Counted from the first letter of the stretch, positions 20,687-34,029 are shown. The stretch: DNA of 35,690 nt from Rosenbergiella gaditana (GCF_018494065.1 NZ_JABBFR010000021.1:1-35690); one strand, 5' to 3'. Notes: generated from the letters alone by a model not told the origin. Numbers and translations are program-made.

Positions 20687-22179
20687 CGCTGAGCCTGTTC
20701 AATATGCGCCGCAACATCTTGTAGGCTGGCTTCGATTTCAGCAAGCCACTCATTATTAATGAATAGACATTGTTGTTGCTGGCGGAATAGTAGACGTTGC
20801 TGCTGGAGACGATCATGCAGTTGAGTCAATTGCTTCACAATCTCTTCGGGTATATCGCTGGCCACTGCATCATCTTCATAGTTTAAGCGCGTCGCTTGTA
20901 AACTGATATCCCTAATCACTAAGCAATCCTGCTCATCGACCGACAAATCGAGAGATTGTGGAAAACCAATACCGTTTAGCTTTCCACGAACGTCACCCGC
21001 TTTTTGTAGCCAGTGGTGAAGGGCTTCTCGCTCGATAACGATATGTGTGACGCGTAAATGATGCAGAGTTAGGGGATGCTGTAAAAGTAAGGTAAAAGTA
21101 TCGCCGATTCTGGTTGTTGGTAGCTGGTAGTGCGGCTTACGGCTAAACATCGCACTCTGTTTGGTCAGCTTAAAGGCTTGGGTCAGGCTCTGTTCTTGAT
21201 GCAAAGCTTGCTTACGGGCCATGATTTGCTGTAATGCCAACAACATCGGTTGTTGTTGCCAAGCAAAGTGCAATAACAATGCCCGAATTTCTTGTTCGAT
21301 TAGCGTCCGCGAGGCGGCGTTATGCCACAGACACTCTTTCAATAATAGTAGGTCAATCGGTGCAATCGCTTGTCGGCCACTGAAAAAGGCACTGGCTTGT
21401 AGTAGATGAATCGCTTTTTTCCAACGTCGATCAGAAATATAAGGCGCATCAGGAAGTTGCTGGAGCTGTTGACGAAGCCGATAGACTAATTCAAATACCT
21501 CTTCGGGTAGTGAGACTTTCGGTATTGCTTGTTGCCATTGGAAGTATTCTTCATCTGTAATCGCTAGATTATCGTCTTCTAATGAAAAATGTGTGTCTTC
21601 AGCTTGTAATAGCATGCCATGGAAATGACGCTTTTCATTGACATTGGTAAGCCATAGACGGATTAACATCCGGTCATACAGCGCTTCCAATCCACTCTCT
21701 TCATCCGGTAATTCGTTGGAGGCGCTGATTAATAAGCGCATCGGGATCTTCTGCTCATCCTTGCCATTACGAAACCGTCGCTCGTTAATGGCAGTGAGTA
21801 GAGTATTTAGTATGGCTGGGCCTGCTTTCCAAATCTCATCAAGAAAGACCACTTCCGCATCCGGCAAGTATCCTTCAGTGATACGTTGGTATCGCCCCTC
21901 ATCTTTTAAGGCTTGAATAGAGAGCGGTCCGAAGACTTCTTCTGGCGTTGAGAAACGCGTCATGAGATATTCGAAGGCCGTTGCACGTTTAAACGCACAC
22001 TTAATACGGCGAGCAATTAAACTTTTTGCAATCCCTGGTGGCCCCATCAGAAAAACACTCTCGCCACTGAGCGCAGCTAATAGACAAAGACGTATGACAT
22101 CATGACGTTCATACAACCCTTTTTCTAATTGATTACTGAGGCGGACAATTCTATCGGCGAGGAGTTGTGCGGGTATCAT
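20683..22179 (-). CDS. ravA: MoxR-family AAA+ ATPase RavA
   Basis: A hexameric AAA+ ATPase; in E. coli it binds the inducible lysine decarboxylase LdcI. It has 498 residues, the E. coli length. Walker A GPPGIAKS is at 46-53, Walker B VVFLDE at 110-115, sensor-1-type [20 protein letters not shown] follows, and sensor 2 lies near [10 protein letters not shown]. The long C-terminal part corresponds to the triple-helical and LARA regions. It is the first gene of ravA-viaA and is divergent from kup. Confidence 0.97.
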   Translation of the reverse strand: MIPAQLLADRIVRLSNQLEKGLYERHDVIRLCLLAALSGESVFLMGPPGIAKSLIARRIKCAFKRATAFEYLMTRFSTPEEVFGPLSIQALKDEGRYQRITEGYLPDAEVVFLDEIWKAGPAILNTLLTAINERRFRNGKDEQKIPMRLLISASNELPDEESGLEALYDRMLIRLWLTNVNEKRHFHGMLLQAEDTHFSLEDDNLAITDEEYFQWQQAIPKVSLPEEVFELVYRLRQQLQQLPDAPYISDRRWKKAIHLLQASAFFSGRQAIAPIDLLLLKECLWHNAASRTLIEQEIRALLLHFAWQQQPMLLALQQIMARKQALHQEQSLTQAFKLTKQSAMFSRKPHYQLPTTRIGDTFTLLLQHPLTLHHLRVTHIVIEREALHHWLQKAGDVRGKLNGIGFPQSLDLSVDEQDCLVIRDISLQATRLNYEDDAVASDIPEEIVKQLTQLHDRLQQQRLLFRQQQQCLFINNEWLAEIEASLQDVAAHIEQAQR

Positions 22180-22381
22180 CAGGCATCCTTTAATCGCATC
22201 TGAGTTCGCTGTCTAGCGAGGCGAGCGTAATTTTTTCTCTTTGCACTGTAAATGATTTTTGTCATTAAGTAATAGCATATGTTAATGCATGATAGGTTTT
22301 TTACTAAAACTGTGCATACTGTGCGGACTTTATTAATAATCAAGGTTGTTTAAGACTAATCGATCTAAACAAAAGATTTTT

Positions 22382-24250
22382 ATGAACTCAGAGAATAAAC
22401 AGTCTACAGCGGCGTTGACATTGGCGGCAATTGGTGTCGTTTACGGGGATATTGGTACAAGCCCTCTTTATACGTTGCGAGAATGCCTTTCTGGCGAATT
22501 TGGTTTTGGTATCGAACAACAGTCTGTTTTTGGTTTCCTTTCCTTAATTTTTTGGCTACTGGTAATTGTGGTCTCGCTGAAGTACATCAGCTATGTCATG
22601 CGTGCAGACAACGCCGGTGAAGGGGGGATCTTAACCCTTATGTCACTGGCAGGCAGAAATACCCACGCGACCGCCACGGCGTTGGTCCTGATTCTAGGAT
22701 TGGTTGGTGGGAGCTTTTTCTTTGGTGAGGTGGTGATCACGCCAGCAATGTCTGTGCTCTCAGCGATTGAAGGCTTGGAAATTGCCGCGCCATCCTTGGA
22801 CGTCTTTATTGTGCCGATTTCGATAGTGGTCCTGACCCTACTCTTCGTCATTCAGAAGCATGGTACCGGACTGGTTGGAAAGCTTTTTGCACCGGTGATG
22901 CTGTTGTGGTTTATTCTACTCGCGGTATTTGGGATTAATGGGATTATAAAAAACCCTGAGGTGTTACAAGCCTTAAACCCGTGGTATGCCTTACAGTTTT
23001 TCTTACACTATAAGACCATTTCGTTCTTCGCATTAGGCTCAGTGGTGCTGGCCATTACTGGGGTAGAGGCGCTCTACGCCGATATGGGACACTTCGGTAA
23101 ACTCCCGATTCGTATCGCTTGGATGCTGGTGGTACTGCCTTCTTTAGTGTTGAACTACTTTGGCCAAGGGGCGCTGTTACTCAAACACCCTGAAGCGATT
23201 AAAAACCCTTTCTTCCTGCTCGCACCCGATTGGGCGCTGATCCCTATGCTGATTTTAGCGACCCTGGCGACGGTCATCGCGTCTCAAGCTGTGATCTCCG
23301 GGGTATTCTCATTAACTCGACAAGCGGTACGGTTAGGGTATTTACCCCCGATGCGTATTATCCATACCTCGGAAAATGAGTCAGGGCAGATTTATATTCC
23401 GGTCGTGAACTGGCTTCTTTACACTGCTGTAGTGTTAGTGATCGTCAGCTTCAAACACTCGAGTAATTTAGCGGCAGCGTATGGGATTGCCGTCACCGGT
23501 ACCATGGTCTTAACCACGTTACTCTCTTGCACGGTAGCGAGAAAAAATTGGCATTGGAGTTTATTTTCCGTCGTGCCACTCTGCATTTTCTTACTCTGCA
23601 TCGATGTACCGTTGTTCTCTGCAAACTTAGTGAAAATTCTATCAGGCGGTTGGTTACCACTGAGTTTGGCATTAGTGATGTTTATCATCATGACCACATG
23701 GAAGAGTGAACGCTTCAGGGCATTAAGAAAGATGCATGAGCACGGTAATTCTCTTGAGGCTATGATCTCTTCTCTGGAGAAACACCCCCCTGTACGTGTC
23801 TCAGGGACCGCGGTCTATATGACTAGAGTGAAGAACATCATTCCTTTCGCGCTATTGCATAATCTTAAGCACAATAAGGTACTGCATGAGCGTGTTGTTC
23901 TACTCACCTTGCGCACTGAGGATGCACCTTATGTTCATAATGTTCATCGTGTCAGTATTGAGCAGCTATCACCGACGTTTTGGCGGGTGGTCGCCAGTTA
24001 TGGTTGGCGAGAAATTCCCAATATGGAAGACATCTTCCATCGATGTGGTCTGGAAGGCTTAAATTGTCGGATGATGGAAACGTCATTCTTTATGTCAAAC
24101 GAGTCGTTAGTGTTAGGTAAGCGTCCATGGTACCTGCGTTTACGCGGTAAGCTCTTCTTACTGTTGCAACGTAATGCCTTGCGGGCGCCAGATCAATTTG
24201 AAATCCCGCCTAATCGGGTGATTCAACTCGGCACACAAGTCGAAATCTAA
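22382..24250 (+). CDS. kup: low-affinity potassium transporter Kup
   Basis: A proton-coupled K+ uptake system of the KUP/HAK/KT family in the inner membrane. From the ATG chosen here it has 622 residues, exactly the E. coli length, and begins [20 protein letters not shown]. The family strings [20 protein letters not shown] and [14 protein letters not shown] and about twelve membrane helices are visible. The hydrophilic C-terminal domain (from about 450) ends [14 protein letters not shown]. An upstream in-frame TTG at 22346 would add 12 residues with no family counterpart. The Shine-Dalgarno before 22382 is weak. Confidence 0.97.
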   Translation: MNSENKQSTAALTLAAIGVVYGDIGTSPLYTLRECLSGEFGFGIEQQSVFGFLSLIFWLLVIVVSLKYISYVMRADNAGEGGILTLMSLAGRNTHATATALVLILGLVGGSFFFGEVVITPAMSVLSAIEGLEIAAPSLDVFIVPISIVVLTLLFVIQKHGTGLVGKLFAPVMLLWFILLAVFGINGIIKNPEVLQALNPWYALQFFLHYKTISFFALGSVVLAITGVEALYADMGHFGKLPIRIAWMLVVLPSLVLNYFGQGALLLKHPEAIKNPFFLLAPDWALIPMLILATLATVIASQAVISGVFSLTRQAVRLGYLPPMRIIHTSENESGQIYIPVVNWLLYTAVVLVIVSFKHSSNLAAAYGIAVTGTMVLTTLLSCTVARKNWHWSLFSVVPLCIFLLCIDVPLFSANLVKILSGGWLPLSLALVMFIIMTTWKSERFRALRKMHEHGNSLEAMISSLEKHPPVRVSGTAVYMTRVKNIIPFALLHNLKHNKVLHERVVLLTLRTEDAPYVHNVHRVSIEQLSPTFWRVVASYGWREIPNMEDIFHRCGLEGLNCRMMETSFFMSNESLVLGKRPWYLRLRGKLFLLLQRNALRAPDQFEIPPNRVIQLGTQVEI

Positions 24251-24255
24251 TTAAT

Positions 24256-24283
24256 AATAGGCGCATGATGCGCCTATTTTTTT
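24256..24283 (+). terminator. rho-independent terminator of kup
   Basis: AATAGGCGCA (24256-24265) pairs perfectly with TGCGCCTATT (24269-24278) around a three-base loop and is followed by a run of T. It begins 5 bases after the kup stop. The convergent budR gene ends 12 bases further on, so the same hairpin may serve both strands. Confidence 0.93.
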
Positions 24284-24294
24284 AGCGAGGGATC

Positions 24295-25176
24295 TTACTC
24301 TTCATCGCAGTCTGCACTGACCAAAGAGAGTAGATGTTTAATAATGGGTGAGCGGTCCCAACGACGCCATGCCAAGGCTATTTCAGTCGTGAGTTGTGGG
24401 TCTTCGATTTTTTGATAGGACACGCCAGGCATAGTAATAACGGTGAGTGACTCTGGTACGAAAGTAAAACCAAAGCCGCTGGCAACCATCGCAATCGAGG
24501 CAGACATCTGGGGCGCTTGGGTCGCTAACTGTGGCGCGACACCGTGGTCATGGCAAAAACGAACAATAAGGTCATAAAGGCTGGGTGCCAATTCTCTAGG
24601 AAATAAAATTAAGGGTAATTCTCTGAGGATCCTGTCGAGCGGGGTTTTCGCCTCTTTATCGCGAACGACCAGAAACATACTTTCTTGAGTAATAGTATGC
24701 AGATTGAACTCTTGGCTGGTTTGACAGGGTAACCTGACAAAAGCAGCATCTAGCGTCCCTTCTCGAAGCGATTGCATCAGTTGCGACATATTACTTTCTT
24801 CTGAGAGCAAGGTCGCAGAGGGATAGAGCGTTTGGAATTTTTTTAAACGTTTAAAGAGTATTGGGTGAAAGACACTTGAACAGGCAAACCCTAAAGTCGC
24901 TTGACCATTAATCCCCCGAGCAATACCACGGGTTTTTTCCAGTGCCTGATCGGTCAACAATAATATCTGTCTTGCTTCTTTATAAAAGGCTTCCCCTGCT
25001 TCGGTTAATTCCACCCCACTTTTTAAACGAAGAAAGAGTGGGGTACCAATTTCTCTCTCTAAACGTAGAATTTGTTGGCTTAACGGGGGTTGTGAAATCG
25101 ATAGCTTCTCAGCCGCACGAGTGAAGTTACGAGTTTCTGCTACGGCAACAAAATAACGAAGATAACGCAGTTCCAT
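24295..25176 (-). CDS. budR: LysR-family regulator of the acetoin operon (BudR/AlsR type)
   Basis: A LysR-type activator, 293 residues. The N-terminal HTH is MELRYLRYFVAVAETRNFTR then AAEKLSISQPPLSQQILRLE. The effector domain from about 90 includes LGFACSSVFHPILFKRL and ASGFGFTFVPESLTVI. In Klebsiella and Serratia a BudR lies divergent to budA and activates it in stationary phase and on acetate; the same layout holds here with a 98-bp shared promoter. The symbol rests on context plus family, since LysR paralogues are many. Confidence 0.88.
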   Translation of the reverse strand: MELRYLRYFVAVAETRNFTRAAEKLSISQPPLSQQILRLEREIGTPLFLRLKSGVELTEAGEAFYKEARQILLLTDQALEKTRGIARGINGQATLGFACSSVFHPILFKRLKKFQTLYPSATLLSEESNMSQLMQSLREGTLDAAFVRLPCQTSQEFNLHTITQESMFLVVRDKEAKTPLDRILRELPLILFPRELAPSLYDLIVRFCHDHGVAPQLATQAPQMSASIAMVASGFGFTFVPESLTVITMPGVSYQKIEDPQLTTEIALAWRRWDRSPIIKHLLSLVSADCDEE

Positions 25177-25217
25177 ATCAATAACGTCTTAAAGTCAGGT
25201 CTTCCCTATATTGGAAC

Positions 25218-25237
25218 TTGATAGCGGCATAGGTCAA
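25218..25237. promoter_or_regulatory. likely BudR operator in the budR-budA divergent promoter
   Basis: TTGATAGCGGCATAGGTCAA is an interrupted inverted repeat (TTGA...TCAA, with inner TA...TA) of LysR-box size, centred in the intergenic region. Its left edge TTGATA could be a -35 with a weak TACTTT 16 bp downstream, as expected for an activator-dependent budA promoter. Confidence 0.5.
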
Positions 25238-25274
25238 CATACTTTCTAAGGTTTTTACTAATAGAGAGGAAAGC

Positions 25275-26057
25275 ATGGCTGATCATCTTATTGATTGCGA
25301 CTGTGCCTCACAACTCGGACAGATGGTTAAATTGGCTCGGCAACAACGACCAGAAAAAGTGATTTTTCAAACATCTTTAATGAGCGCCTTACTCAGTGGT
25401 GTTTATGACGGTTCAATGACCGTTGCTGATCTCCTTGAAAAAGGGGACTTTGGTTTAGGTACGTTTAATCATTTAGACGGCGAGCTGGTCGCGATCGATC
25501 ATCATATTTATCAACTTAAGTCTGATGGCAGTGCGCAACAGGCGAGGGCTGATCAACAAACCCCCTTTGCGGTGATGACCTTCTTTCAACCGGACTATCA
25601 CCTTGAACTGGTTCAGCCCATTTCACGGCAAGATATTCATCGACTGATTAACCAACATTTACCTTCAGATAATGTGTTCTGTGCATTACGTATAGAGGGT
25701 GACTTCCTACACGCCGAGACGAGAACAGTCCCTGAACAGTGTCGGCCTTACCGTCCAATGCAGGAGGCGATTACCGAGCAACCCCTCTTCACCTTTACCC
25801 AGAAAACTGGATCGGTGATTGGCTTTCGTACGCCGCAATATATGCAAGGGATCAATGTCGCGGGTTACCACGAGCATTTTATTACTGCTAACCGGCAAGG
25901 TGGCGGCCACCTCCTCGACTACCAGTTACTTTCCGGACAGCTCACTTTTGGAGCCATCCATAAACTGGTGGTCGATCTTCCCACCGATCATGAATTCCTT
26001 AGTGCCGACCTACACCCTGATGACCTCGATCAAGCTATACGCGCAGTAGAGAGTTAA
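25275..26057 (+). CDS. budA: alpha-acetolactate decarboxylase
   Basis: Converts (S)-2-acetolactate to (R)-acetoin in the cytoplasm, a neutral fermentation pathway. It has 260 residues (Enterobacter/Klebsiella BudA 259-260). The family strings LGTFNHLDGELVAIDHHIYQ (61-80) and the zinc-binding histidines in GYHEHF (His199, His201) and GGGHLLDY (His212) are present, followed by LSADLHPDDLDQAI near the end. The start ATG follows GAGAGGAAAGC. budB begins about a dozen bases after the stop and is surely co-transcribed. Confidence 0.97.
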   Translation: MADHLIDCDCASQLGQMVKLARQQRPEKVIFQTSLMSALLSGVYDGSMTVADLLEKGDFGLGTFNHLDGELVAIDHHIYQLKSDGSAQQARADQQTPFAVMTFFQPDYHLELVQPISRQDIHRLINQHLPSDNVFCALRIEGDFLHAETRTVPEQCRPYRPMQEAITEQPLFTFTQKTGSVIGFRTPQYMQGINVAGYHEHFITANRQGGGHLLDYQLLSGQLTFGAIHKLVVDLPTDHEFLSADLHPDDLDQAIRAVES

Positions 26058-26069
26058 GTGGAGATGATG

Positions 26070-28074
<2,005 letters not shown>

Positions 28075-28150
28075 AAGCTGATCCCACAGGCATTTATTCA
28101 AGTAATGAAATGCAGCGTTGCATCAATTATTTGGTGTATATCACTATTTC

Positions 28151-28166
28151 AGCGAATCGATTCGAT
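28151..28166. promoter_or_regulatory. upstream RbsR operator (imperfect)
   Basis: AGCGAATCGATTCGAT is a 16-bp LacI-family palindrome with one mismatch in its outer arm. It lies 78 bp centre to centre from the perfect operator near rbsD. Just downstream, TTCGA-N6-TCACG (28161-28176) resembles a weak CRP half-match. A clear -35/-10 pair was not found. Confidence 0.7.
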
Positions 28167-28227
28167 GGCTATCACGTTTTTCTATTTAGTCCATTGAGCA
28201 AGCGATCTGTCTTGGTTCATGCTACTA

Positions 28228-28245
28228 CAGCGAAACGTTTCGCTG
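28228..28245. promoter_or_regulatory. RbsR operator overlapping the rbsD leader (perfect palindrome)
   Basis: CAGCGAAACGTTTCGCTG is a perfect 18-bp palindrome with the central CG of LacI-family operators, and it agrees with the known RbsR consensus. It ends one base before the GAGGAG ribosome binding site of rbsD. With the second palindrome upstream, looping repression is possible. Confidence 0.9.
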
Positions 28246-28256
28246 AGGAGCGAAGT

Positions 28257-28676
28257 ATGAACAAAGGCCATCTATTACATCCCGACATTGCCCATATTGT
28301 CACGAAACTCGGTCATTTTGAGACCCTGACGGTTGCCGATGCGGGGTTGCCTATTCCGCTAGGCCCTACACGGATTGACCTCGCTTTGACTCAAGGCGTC
28401 CCAAGTTTTCGACAAGTGATTGAGGTGGTTGCCGCCGCCATGCAGATCCAAGCGGCACATATTGCTGAAGAGATCGTTGAGCATAATCCGCAGGCCCACC
28501 AGCAGTTGCTTGCATTAATCGATCGCTTATCAGCAGAGCAGGGGCAAGAGGTGGATATTTTCTACGTCTCCCACGATCACTTTAAATCCTTAACCCAACA
28601 GTCACGTGCCGTGATACGTACCGGGGAGTGTACCCCTTATGCCAATGTGATCTTTACGGCAGGAGTCACTTTTTAA
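28257..28676 (+). CDS. rbsD: D-ribose pyranase
   Basis: Interconverts beta-pyranose and beta-furanose forms of ribose so that RbsK can use it. From this ATG it has 139 residues, the E. coli length, starting [20 protein letters not shown]. The conserved [20 protein letters not shown] and [20 protein letters not shown] are present. The frame stays open upstream to 28110, but that stretch contains the operators and has no family match. It is the first gene of the rbs operon. Confidence 0.96.
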   Translation: MNKGHLLHPDIAHIVTKLGHFETLTVADAGLPIPLGPTRIDLALTQGVPSFRQVIEVVAAAMQIQAAHIAEEIVEHNPQAHQQLLALIDRLSAEQGQEVDIFYVSHDHFKSLTQQSRAVIRTGECTPYANVIFTAGVTF

Positions 28677-28677
28677 G

Positions 28678-30192
28678 ATGGAGACTCAATGCCTATTAGC
28701 CCTCACCCATATTGAAAAGTCGTTCCCAGGGGTTAAAGCGCTGAATGGTGCATCCCTGTGCGTCAAGGCCGGACGCGTGATGGCATTGGTTGGCGAAAAC
28801 GGGGCCGGAAAGTCGACCATGATGAAGATCATGACTGGAATTTATCAAAAAGATGCTGGAACTTGCCAGTGGTTGGGGAAAGAGACGGTATTTGCTGGCC
28901 CGAAACAGTCACAAGAAGCGGGCATCGGTATTATTCACCAAGAGCTTAACCTGATTGGCACGCTGACAGTAGCTGAAAATATTTTCCTAGGCCGAGAGCC
29001 ACGACTCGGCCTCGGGCGTATCGATTGGACAACGATGTATCGCGAGGCCGATCGCTTACTTACTCGACTCAATTTACGTTTTTCGAGCAAAGTGCTGGTG
29101 GATAGCTTATCGATCGGCGATCAGCAGATGGTCGAAATCGCTAAGGTATTGAGCTATCAATCAAAAGTGATTGTGATGGATGAGCCGACAGATGCCCTTA
29201 CCGATACGGAAACTTTAGCCCTATTCAATGTTATTAACGAATTAAAAGCCCAGGGCTGTGGCATCGTCTATATATCGCATCGCATGAAAGAGATTTTTGA
29301 TATCTGCGATGATGTGACCGTTTTTCGAGATGGCCGGTTTATTGGCGAGTATCCGGTTGATGCTATCGATGAAGAACGCCTGATTGAACTGATGGTAGGT
29401 CGAAAACTCGATGATCATTATCCTCATATCGATAAAAAGCCTGGAGAGATACGCCTAGCGGTCAAGCAGTTATGCAGCCCTGGTATCCACAATATTAGTT
29501 TTACGTTACGGAGTGGCGAGATCCTCGGCATATCAGGATTAATGGGGGCGGGTCGTACTGAGCTCATGAAAATGATCTACGGCGCCCACTCGAAAACCGC
29601 CGGCGAGCTTTTGTTGAACCAGAAGCCGATTCGTGTACGAACCCCGCAGCAAGGACTTAAACAGGGCATCGTCTACATTTCCGAAGACCGTAAGCGAGAA
29701 GGACTGGTTTTAGGGATGTCGATCAAACACAACATGTCACTCACAGCCCTGCCTTATTTCTCAGGACACGGCGGATTATTGAAACATCGTGAAGAACGCC
29801 TGACCGTTGGGGATTTTATCCGATTATTCAATATTAAAACCGACTCAATGGATAAAACAATCGGCTTGTTATCGGGAGGGAACCAACAAAAGGTTTCTAT
29901 CGCGCGGGGGTTAATGACGCAACCGAAAGTCCTGATCCTTGATGAACCGACTCGTGGCGTAGATGTTGGCGCAAAAAAAGAGATTTATCAGCTGATCAAC
30001 AAGTGTAAAGACGAAGGGTTAAGCATCATCTTGGTCTCTTCGGAAATGCCCGAAGTCTTGGGGATGAGTGATCGCATTTTGGTGATGCATGAAGGGCGTG
30101 TTAGTGGCGAGTTTACTCGGCAACAGGCGACTCAAGAGAAACTTATGGCAGCCGCCGTCGGCAAGCAGCATAGCGAGGACTTAGTAATATGA
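28678..30192 (+). CDS. rbsA: ribose ABC transporter ATP-binding protein
   Basis: A double-ATPase subunit of the high-affinity ribose importer. It has 504 residues (E. coli 501). The first ATPase domain has Walker A GENGAGKS (39-46), signature [13 protein letters not shown] and Walker [14 protein letters not shown]. The second has the degenerate Walker [10 protein letters not shown] typical of sugar importers, then [15 protein letters not shown] and [15 protein letters not shown]. In most RbsA proteins the first Walker B reads DEPT-x-AL with T/S; here it is DAL. It starts one base after the rbsD stop and overlaps rbsC by four bases. Confidence 0.97.
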   Translation: METQCLLALTHIEKSFPGVKALNGASLCVKAGRVMALVGENGAGKSTMMKIMTGIYQKDAGTCQWLGKETVFAGPKQSQEAGIGIIHQELNLIGTLTVAENIFLGREPRLGLGRIDWTTMYREADRLLTRLNLRFSSKVLVDSLSIGDQQMVEIAKVLSYQSKVIVMDEPTDALTDTETLALFNVINELKAQGCGIVYISHRMKEIFDICDDVTVFRDGRFIGEYPVDAIDEERLIELMVGRKLDDHYPHIDKKPGEIRLAVKQLCSPGIHNISFTLRSGEILGISGLMGAGRTELMKMIYGAHSKTAGELLLNQKPIRVRTPQQGLKQGIVYISEDRKREGLVLGMSIKHNMSLTALPYFSGHGGLLKHREERLTVGDFIRLFNIKTDSMDKTIGLLSGGNQQKVSIARGLMTQPKVLILDEPTRGVDVGAKKEIYQLINKCKDEGLSIILVSSEMPEVLGMSDRILVMHEGRVSGEFTRQQATQEKLMAAAVGKQHSEDLVI

Positions 30193-31148
30193 AACCCACC
30201 ACAGCTAAACTCCCGTTATGGCACGGCATTCGCGAGCAAAAGTCACTGATCGCGCTACTGATATTGATCGCGGTAGTGGCGACGCAAAGTAGTAATTTTT
30301 TCACCCTAGCGAACCTCTTCAATATCCTGCAACAAACCTCAGTAAACGCCATTATGGCGGTGGGGATGACCTTAGTGATTTTGGCTGCCGGTATCGATTT
30401 ATCGGTTGGGTCTTTATTGGCTTTTACCGGAGCCTTAGTCGCGTCGTTAATCGGCCACGAGATCAATGCGCTACTGGCAGTTGCTGCGGCCTTGATTGCC
30501 GGTGGCCTCATCGGCGGTGTAACAGGGATGGTGATTGCATGGGGTAAGGTTCAAGCCTTTATCGCGACCTTAGTGATGATGCTGTTACTCCGTGGCGCCA
30601 CCATGGTCTTTACCGATGGAAGCTCGATCAGTACTGGGTTTAGTGATAATAGTGATCATTTCAGTCTTATCGGTATTGGACAGTTGGCTGGCGTACCTGT
30701 TCCCGTATGGATAATGGCGATTGTCTTTATTGCGGCGTGGTATCTGCTCAATCATACCCGTTTGGGACGATACATTTATGCGCTGGGCGGCAATGAGGCC
30801 GCGACCCGACTTTCGGGAATTAATGTTAATCGTATAAAAATCACGGTTTATGCCCTCTGTGGTGCGCTAGCCGCCTTGGCGGGGACGATTGAGGTTGCCC
30901 GCCTCTCCTCGGCACAGCCTACCGCCGGGACGGGATACGAATTGGATGCGATTGCTGCAGTCGTATTAGGCGGTTGTAGCTTATCCGGTGGACGAGGGCG
31001 TATTACCGGAACCTTGATTGGCGCATTAATTCTAGGGTTCCTCAATAACGGGTTAAACCTGATGGGCGTCTCGTCGTATTTCCAAATGATAGTCAAAGCC
31101 ATTGTTATTCTGCTGGCCGTGCTAGCAGACAATAAAAGTCACCAATAA
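30189..31148 (+). CDS. rbsC: ribose ABC transporter permease
   Basis: The inner-membrane permease of the ribose importer. It has 319 residues (E. coli 321). About eight to ten hydrophobic segments are present. The conserved strings [38 protein letters not shown] and [19 protein letters not shown] (the loop that contacts RbsA) can be seen. Its ATG overlaps the rbsA stop (ATGA), so translation is coupled. Confidence 0.97.
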   Translation: MKPTTAKLPLWHGIREQKSLIALLILIAVVATQSSNFFTLANLFNILQQTSVNAIMAVGMTLVILAAGIDLSVGSLLAFTGALVASLIGHEINALLAVAAALIAGGLIGGVTGMVIAWGKVQAFIATLVMMLLLRGATMVFTDGSSISTGFSDNSDHFSLIGIGQLAGVPVPVWIMAIVFIAAWYLLNHTRLGRYIYALGGNEAATRLSGINVNRIKITVYALCGALAALAGTIEVARLSSAQPTAGTGYELDAIAAVVLGGCSLSGGRGRITGTLIGALILGFLNNGLNLMGVSSYFQMIVKAIVILLAVLADNKSHQ

Positions 31149-31174
31149 CTGTTCGCTTTTTAAGGGTATTTCAG

Positions 31175-32053
31175 ATGAAAAAATTAACGGCTATTTCGCT
31201 TTTAATGAGTACGATGATCTGCGGTAATGCACTGGCCAAAGAGACATTAGGATTAGTGGTATCGACCTTAAATAACCCCTTCTTTGTCTCCCTAAAACAA
31301 GGGGCTCAGCGTGAGGCCGATAAACTCGGCTATGACCTAATGGTGGTCGACTCGCAGAATAACCCCGCACGCGAGCTCGCTAACATCCAAGACTTAACAG
31401 TGCGCGGCACTAAGTTATTACTGATCAACCCGACGGATTCTGATGCGGTGGGAAATGGGATCAAAATTGCCAACCAGGCAAAAATCCCCGTCATTACTCT
31501 TGACCGTGTCGCAACGAAGGGAGAGGTGGTCAGTCATATTGCCTCTGACAATGTAAAAGGCGGTAAGATGGCGGGTGACTTTATTGCCCATAAATTGGGT
31601 GAGGGGGCTAAAGTCATACAGTTGCAAGGTATTGCAGGCACCTCGGCTTCACGTGAGAGAGGGAAAGGATTCGCTGAGGCCGCACAAGCTCATCATTTTA
31701 CGCTTTTGGCTCGTCAGCCCGCTGATTTTGACCGGACTAAAGGCTTAAATGTGATGCAGAACTTGTTACAGGCCCATAGTAATGTCCAAGCAGTCTTTGC
31801 GGAAAATGATGAAATGGCCCTAGGCGCGTTAAGAGCCTTACAGACCGCCGGACGAAAAGATGTGCTGGTGGTCGGTTTCGATGGCACAACAGACGGGATT
31901 GCGGCAGTGAAACGAGGAAAAATGGCGGCCACGGTCGCACAATTACCCGAGCAAATTGGTGTCACTGGCGTTGAAAATGCCGATAAAATTTTGAAAGGTC
32001 AGACGATACCTAAGATCATCCCTGTCGATCTTACCCTAGTCACTCCTCAATAA
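31175..32053 (+). CDS. rbsB: D-ribose-binding periplasmic protein
   Basis: The substrate-binding protein of the ribose importer and ligand for chemotaxis. It has 292 residues (E. coli 296). A Sec signal peptide runs [20 protein letters not shown] with cleavage probably after Ala21 (NALA-KET). The mature protein starts [19 protein letters not shown]. The ribose-contacting regions [32 protein letters not shown] and [10 protein letters not shown] are conserved. An intercistronic hairpin follows, which may stabilise the message of this highly expressed gene. Confidence 0.97.
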   Translation: MKKLTAISLLMSTMICGNALAKETLGLVVSTLNNPFFVSLKQGAQREADKLGYDLMVVDSQNNPARELANIQDLTVRGTKLLLINPTDSDAVGNGIKIANQAKIPVITLDRVATKGEVVSHIASDNVKGGKMAGDFIAHKLGEGAKVIQLQGIAGTSASRERGKGFAEAAQAHHFTLLARQPADFDRTKGLNVMQNLLQAHSNVQAVFAENDEMALGALRALQTAGRKDVLVVGFDGTTDGIAAVKRGKMAATVAQLPEQIGVTGVENADKILKGQTIPKIIPVDLTLVTPQ

Positions 32054-32060
32054 TGATAAC

Positions 32061-32085
32061 CGCGGTACCAGGAATTGCTACCGCG
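32061..32085. other. stem-loop between rbsB and rbsK
   Basis: CGCGGTA (32061-32067) pairs with TACCGCG (32079-32085) around an 11-base loop, eight bases after the rbsB stop. No T run follows, so it more likely protects the upstream rbsDACB message or attenuates rbsK than terminates transcription. Confidence 0.65.
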
Positions 32086-32096
32086 AACGGACGGCG

Positions 32097-33020
32097 ATGA
32101 TGCAAGCAAATAAAAAAATGGTGGTGCTCGGCAGTATCAATATCGATCATGTCCTACAGGTTCCGCATTTCCCAAGGCCGGGTGAGACTTTGTCCGGAAA
32201 ACAGTATCAGATGAGCTTTGGCGGAAAGGGGGCCAATCAAGCCGTAGCTGCTGGACGCAGCGGTGCATCAATCGCCTTTATGGCTTGCGTTGGCGAGGAT
32301 GAGGTTGGGCATGCGGTCCGCGAGCAGCTAGCGAAAGATAATATTGATATCTCGGCGATTGAGGTGACTAAAGGTGAGGCCACCGGTCTTGCGATGATTT
32401 ACCTCGATAATCAGGGAGAAAATACTATTGGTATCTATCCCGGCGCGAATGCCTCCCTGACAAAAGCCTATGTCGAGAAATACCAACAGGTCATCATCGA
32501 TAGCGCAACATTATTACTTCAGCTTGAGACGCCATTAGAAAGTGTATTGGCGGCTGCACGGCTTGCTAATCAACATGATATTTTAACTGTCTTAAATCCA
32601 GCACCGGCGCAACCGTTAAGTCATGAACTGCTCTCGCTGATTGATATTATTACCCCCAACGAAACCGAAGCTGAAGCCTTGACGGGTATCTCCGTCCAGA
32701 CCGATAAAGATGCCGAGCAAGCCGCTCGTTGCCTACATAATAAAGGCATCGATACCGTTATTATTACCTTGGGAAGTCGAGGCGTTTGGCTAAGTGTGAA
32801 AGGGCAAGGGCAACGCATTGCGGGTTATGAAGTTACCGTTAGAGATACGATTGCTGCAGGCGATACGTTTAATGGTGCTTTCCTGTGTCGCTATATTGAA
32901 ACGGCTGATTGGCACCAAGCAGTAGATTTTGCGCAAGCTGCGGCGGCTATTGCTGTTTCTCGCCAAGGGGCACAAACATCGATACCTTGGCGTGATGAAA
33001 TCATCGATTTTTTAAAATAA
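32097..33020 (+). CDS. rbsK: ribokinase
   Basis: Phosphorylates D-ribose to ribose-5-phosphate with ATP. It is a PfkB-family kinase with 307 residues (E. coli 309). The N-terminal PfkB signature lies in [20 protein letters not shown] (about 42-61). The C-terminal signature [15 protein letters not shown] (about 249-263) contains the catalytic aspartate. [13 protein letters not shown] is typical. Two consecutive ATGs begin the gene; the first is given here. It is followed 13 bases later by rbsR. Confidence 0.97.
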   Translation: MMQANKKMVVLGSINIDHVLQVPHFPRPGETLSGKQYQMSFGGKGANQAVAAGRSGASIAFMACVGEDEVGHAVREQLAKDNIDISAIEVTKGEATGLAMIYLDNQGENTIGIYPGANASLTKAYVEKYQQVIIDSATLLLQLETPLESVLAAARLANQHDILTVLNPAPAQPLSHELLSLIDIITPNETEAEALTGISVQTDKDAEQAARCLHNKGIDTVIITLGSRGVWLSVKGQGQRIAGYEVTVRDTIAAGDTFNGAFLCRYIETADWHQAVDFAQAAAAIAVSRQGAQTSIPWRDEIIDFLK

Positions 33021-33033
33021 TAAGGGCAGCGCG

Positions 33034-34029
33034 TTGGCGACGATAAAGGATGTTGCACGGAGAGCGGGGGTGTCGACTTCCACGGTTTCACACGTCATTA
33101 ATCAAAATCGGTTTGTTAGCGATGAAATTCAGCAACGGGTTTTAGAAGCTATCGCCAAACTTAACTATACACCCAGCGCGTTGGCACGAAGTCTCAAGCT
33201 TAATCAAACTCGTACTATCGGTATGCTGGTCACTACCAGTAGTAATCCTTTTTATGCAGAAGTGGTAAAAGGGGTTGAGGATAGCTGTTATAAGCGAGGT
33301 TATAGCTTGATCCTCTGTAATACCGCGGGGGATGCTCAGCGTATGTGTCGTAGCCTTGAAACATTAATTCAAAAGCGGGTAGATGGTTTGTTGCTGATGT
33401 GTAATGAGGGGCATGCCGCACTCGCTCCGTTATTGCAACGTTATCCGGCATTACCGATAGTCATGATGGACTGGTCTCCACTTACTGGGTTGAGTGATGT
33501 TATTGAAGAGAATGCGTTACTCGGTGGGGAGTTAGCGACCAAACATCTGATTGATAGGGGGTATAAGCATCTTGCTTGTATTAGTGGCCCCTTAGATAAA
33601 AGTCCGGCGCGACGACGTGTAGAGGGCTTTAAGCGCGCACTGCTTAGCGCGGGTCGTGATATTAATGAGGAGTATATCGTACAAGGCGATTTCGAATTCT
33701 CTGGCGGGATGTCGAGTATGCAGCAGTTATTAATGCTAACTCCTCGACCTGATGCGGTCTTTGCCTGTAATGACGCGATGGCGGTCGGCGTGTATCAAGC
33801 CTTGTTCCGTGCCGGACTGACGATACCTGATGATATTGCGGTGATTGGCTATGATGATATCGCATTATCGGAATACCTTACCCCGCCTCTAACGACCATT
33901 CACCAACCTAAAGATACTCTTGGCCAAGTCGCTATCGATTTATTACTTCATCGAATCGAAGAGAAAAAAGGGGGAGCACCAGTTTCTTGGGCGCTCACAC
34001 CCGAATTGAAGGTCAGAACATCGACCTAG
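33034..34029 (+). CDS. rbsR: LacI-family ribose operon repressor RbsR
   Basis: Represses the rbs operon in the absence of ribose; in E. coli it also affects purine genes. It has 331 residues (E. coli 330). The N-terminal LacI HTH reads [20 protein letters not shown], followed by the hinge helix [13 protein letters not shown]. The periplasmic-binding-protein-like core includes [34 protein letters not shown] and [20 protein letters not shown]. The start is TTG with AAGGG eight bases upstream; no in-frame ATG precedes the HTH. Its stop overlaps the convergent hsrA stop. Confidence 0.96.
   Translation: MATIKDVARRAGVSTSTVSHVINQNRFVSDEIQQRVLEAIAKLNYTPSALARSLKLNQTRTIGMLVTTSSNPFYAEVVKGVEDSCYKRGYSLILCNTAGDAQRMCRSLETLIQKRVDGLLLMCNEGHAALAPLLQRYPALPIVMMDWSPLTGLSDVIEENALLGGELATKHLIDRGYKHLACISGPLDKSPARRRVEGFKRALLSAGRDINEEYIVQGDFEFSGGMSSMQQLLMLTPRPDAVFACNDAMAVGVYQALFRAGLTIPDDIAVIGYDDIALSEYLTPPLTTIHQPKDTLGQVAIDLLLHRIEEKKGGAPVSWALTPELKVRTST

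Noticed and set aside
22346..22381. Upstream TTG start for kup adding 12 residues
   Set aside because: The family begins at the [12 protein letters not shown] residue and length 622 equals E. coli Kup.
28110..28256. N-terminal extension of rbsD from an upstream in-frame ATG
   Set aside because: It would add 49 residues with no family match and would run through both RbsR operators; the ATG after GAGGAG gives the standard 139 residues.
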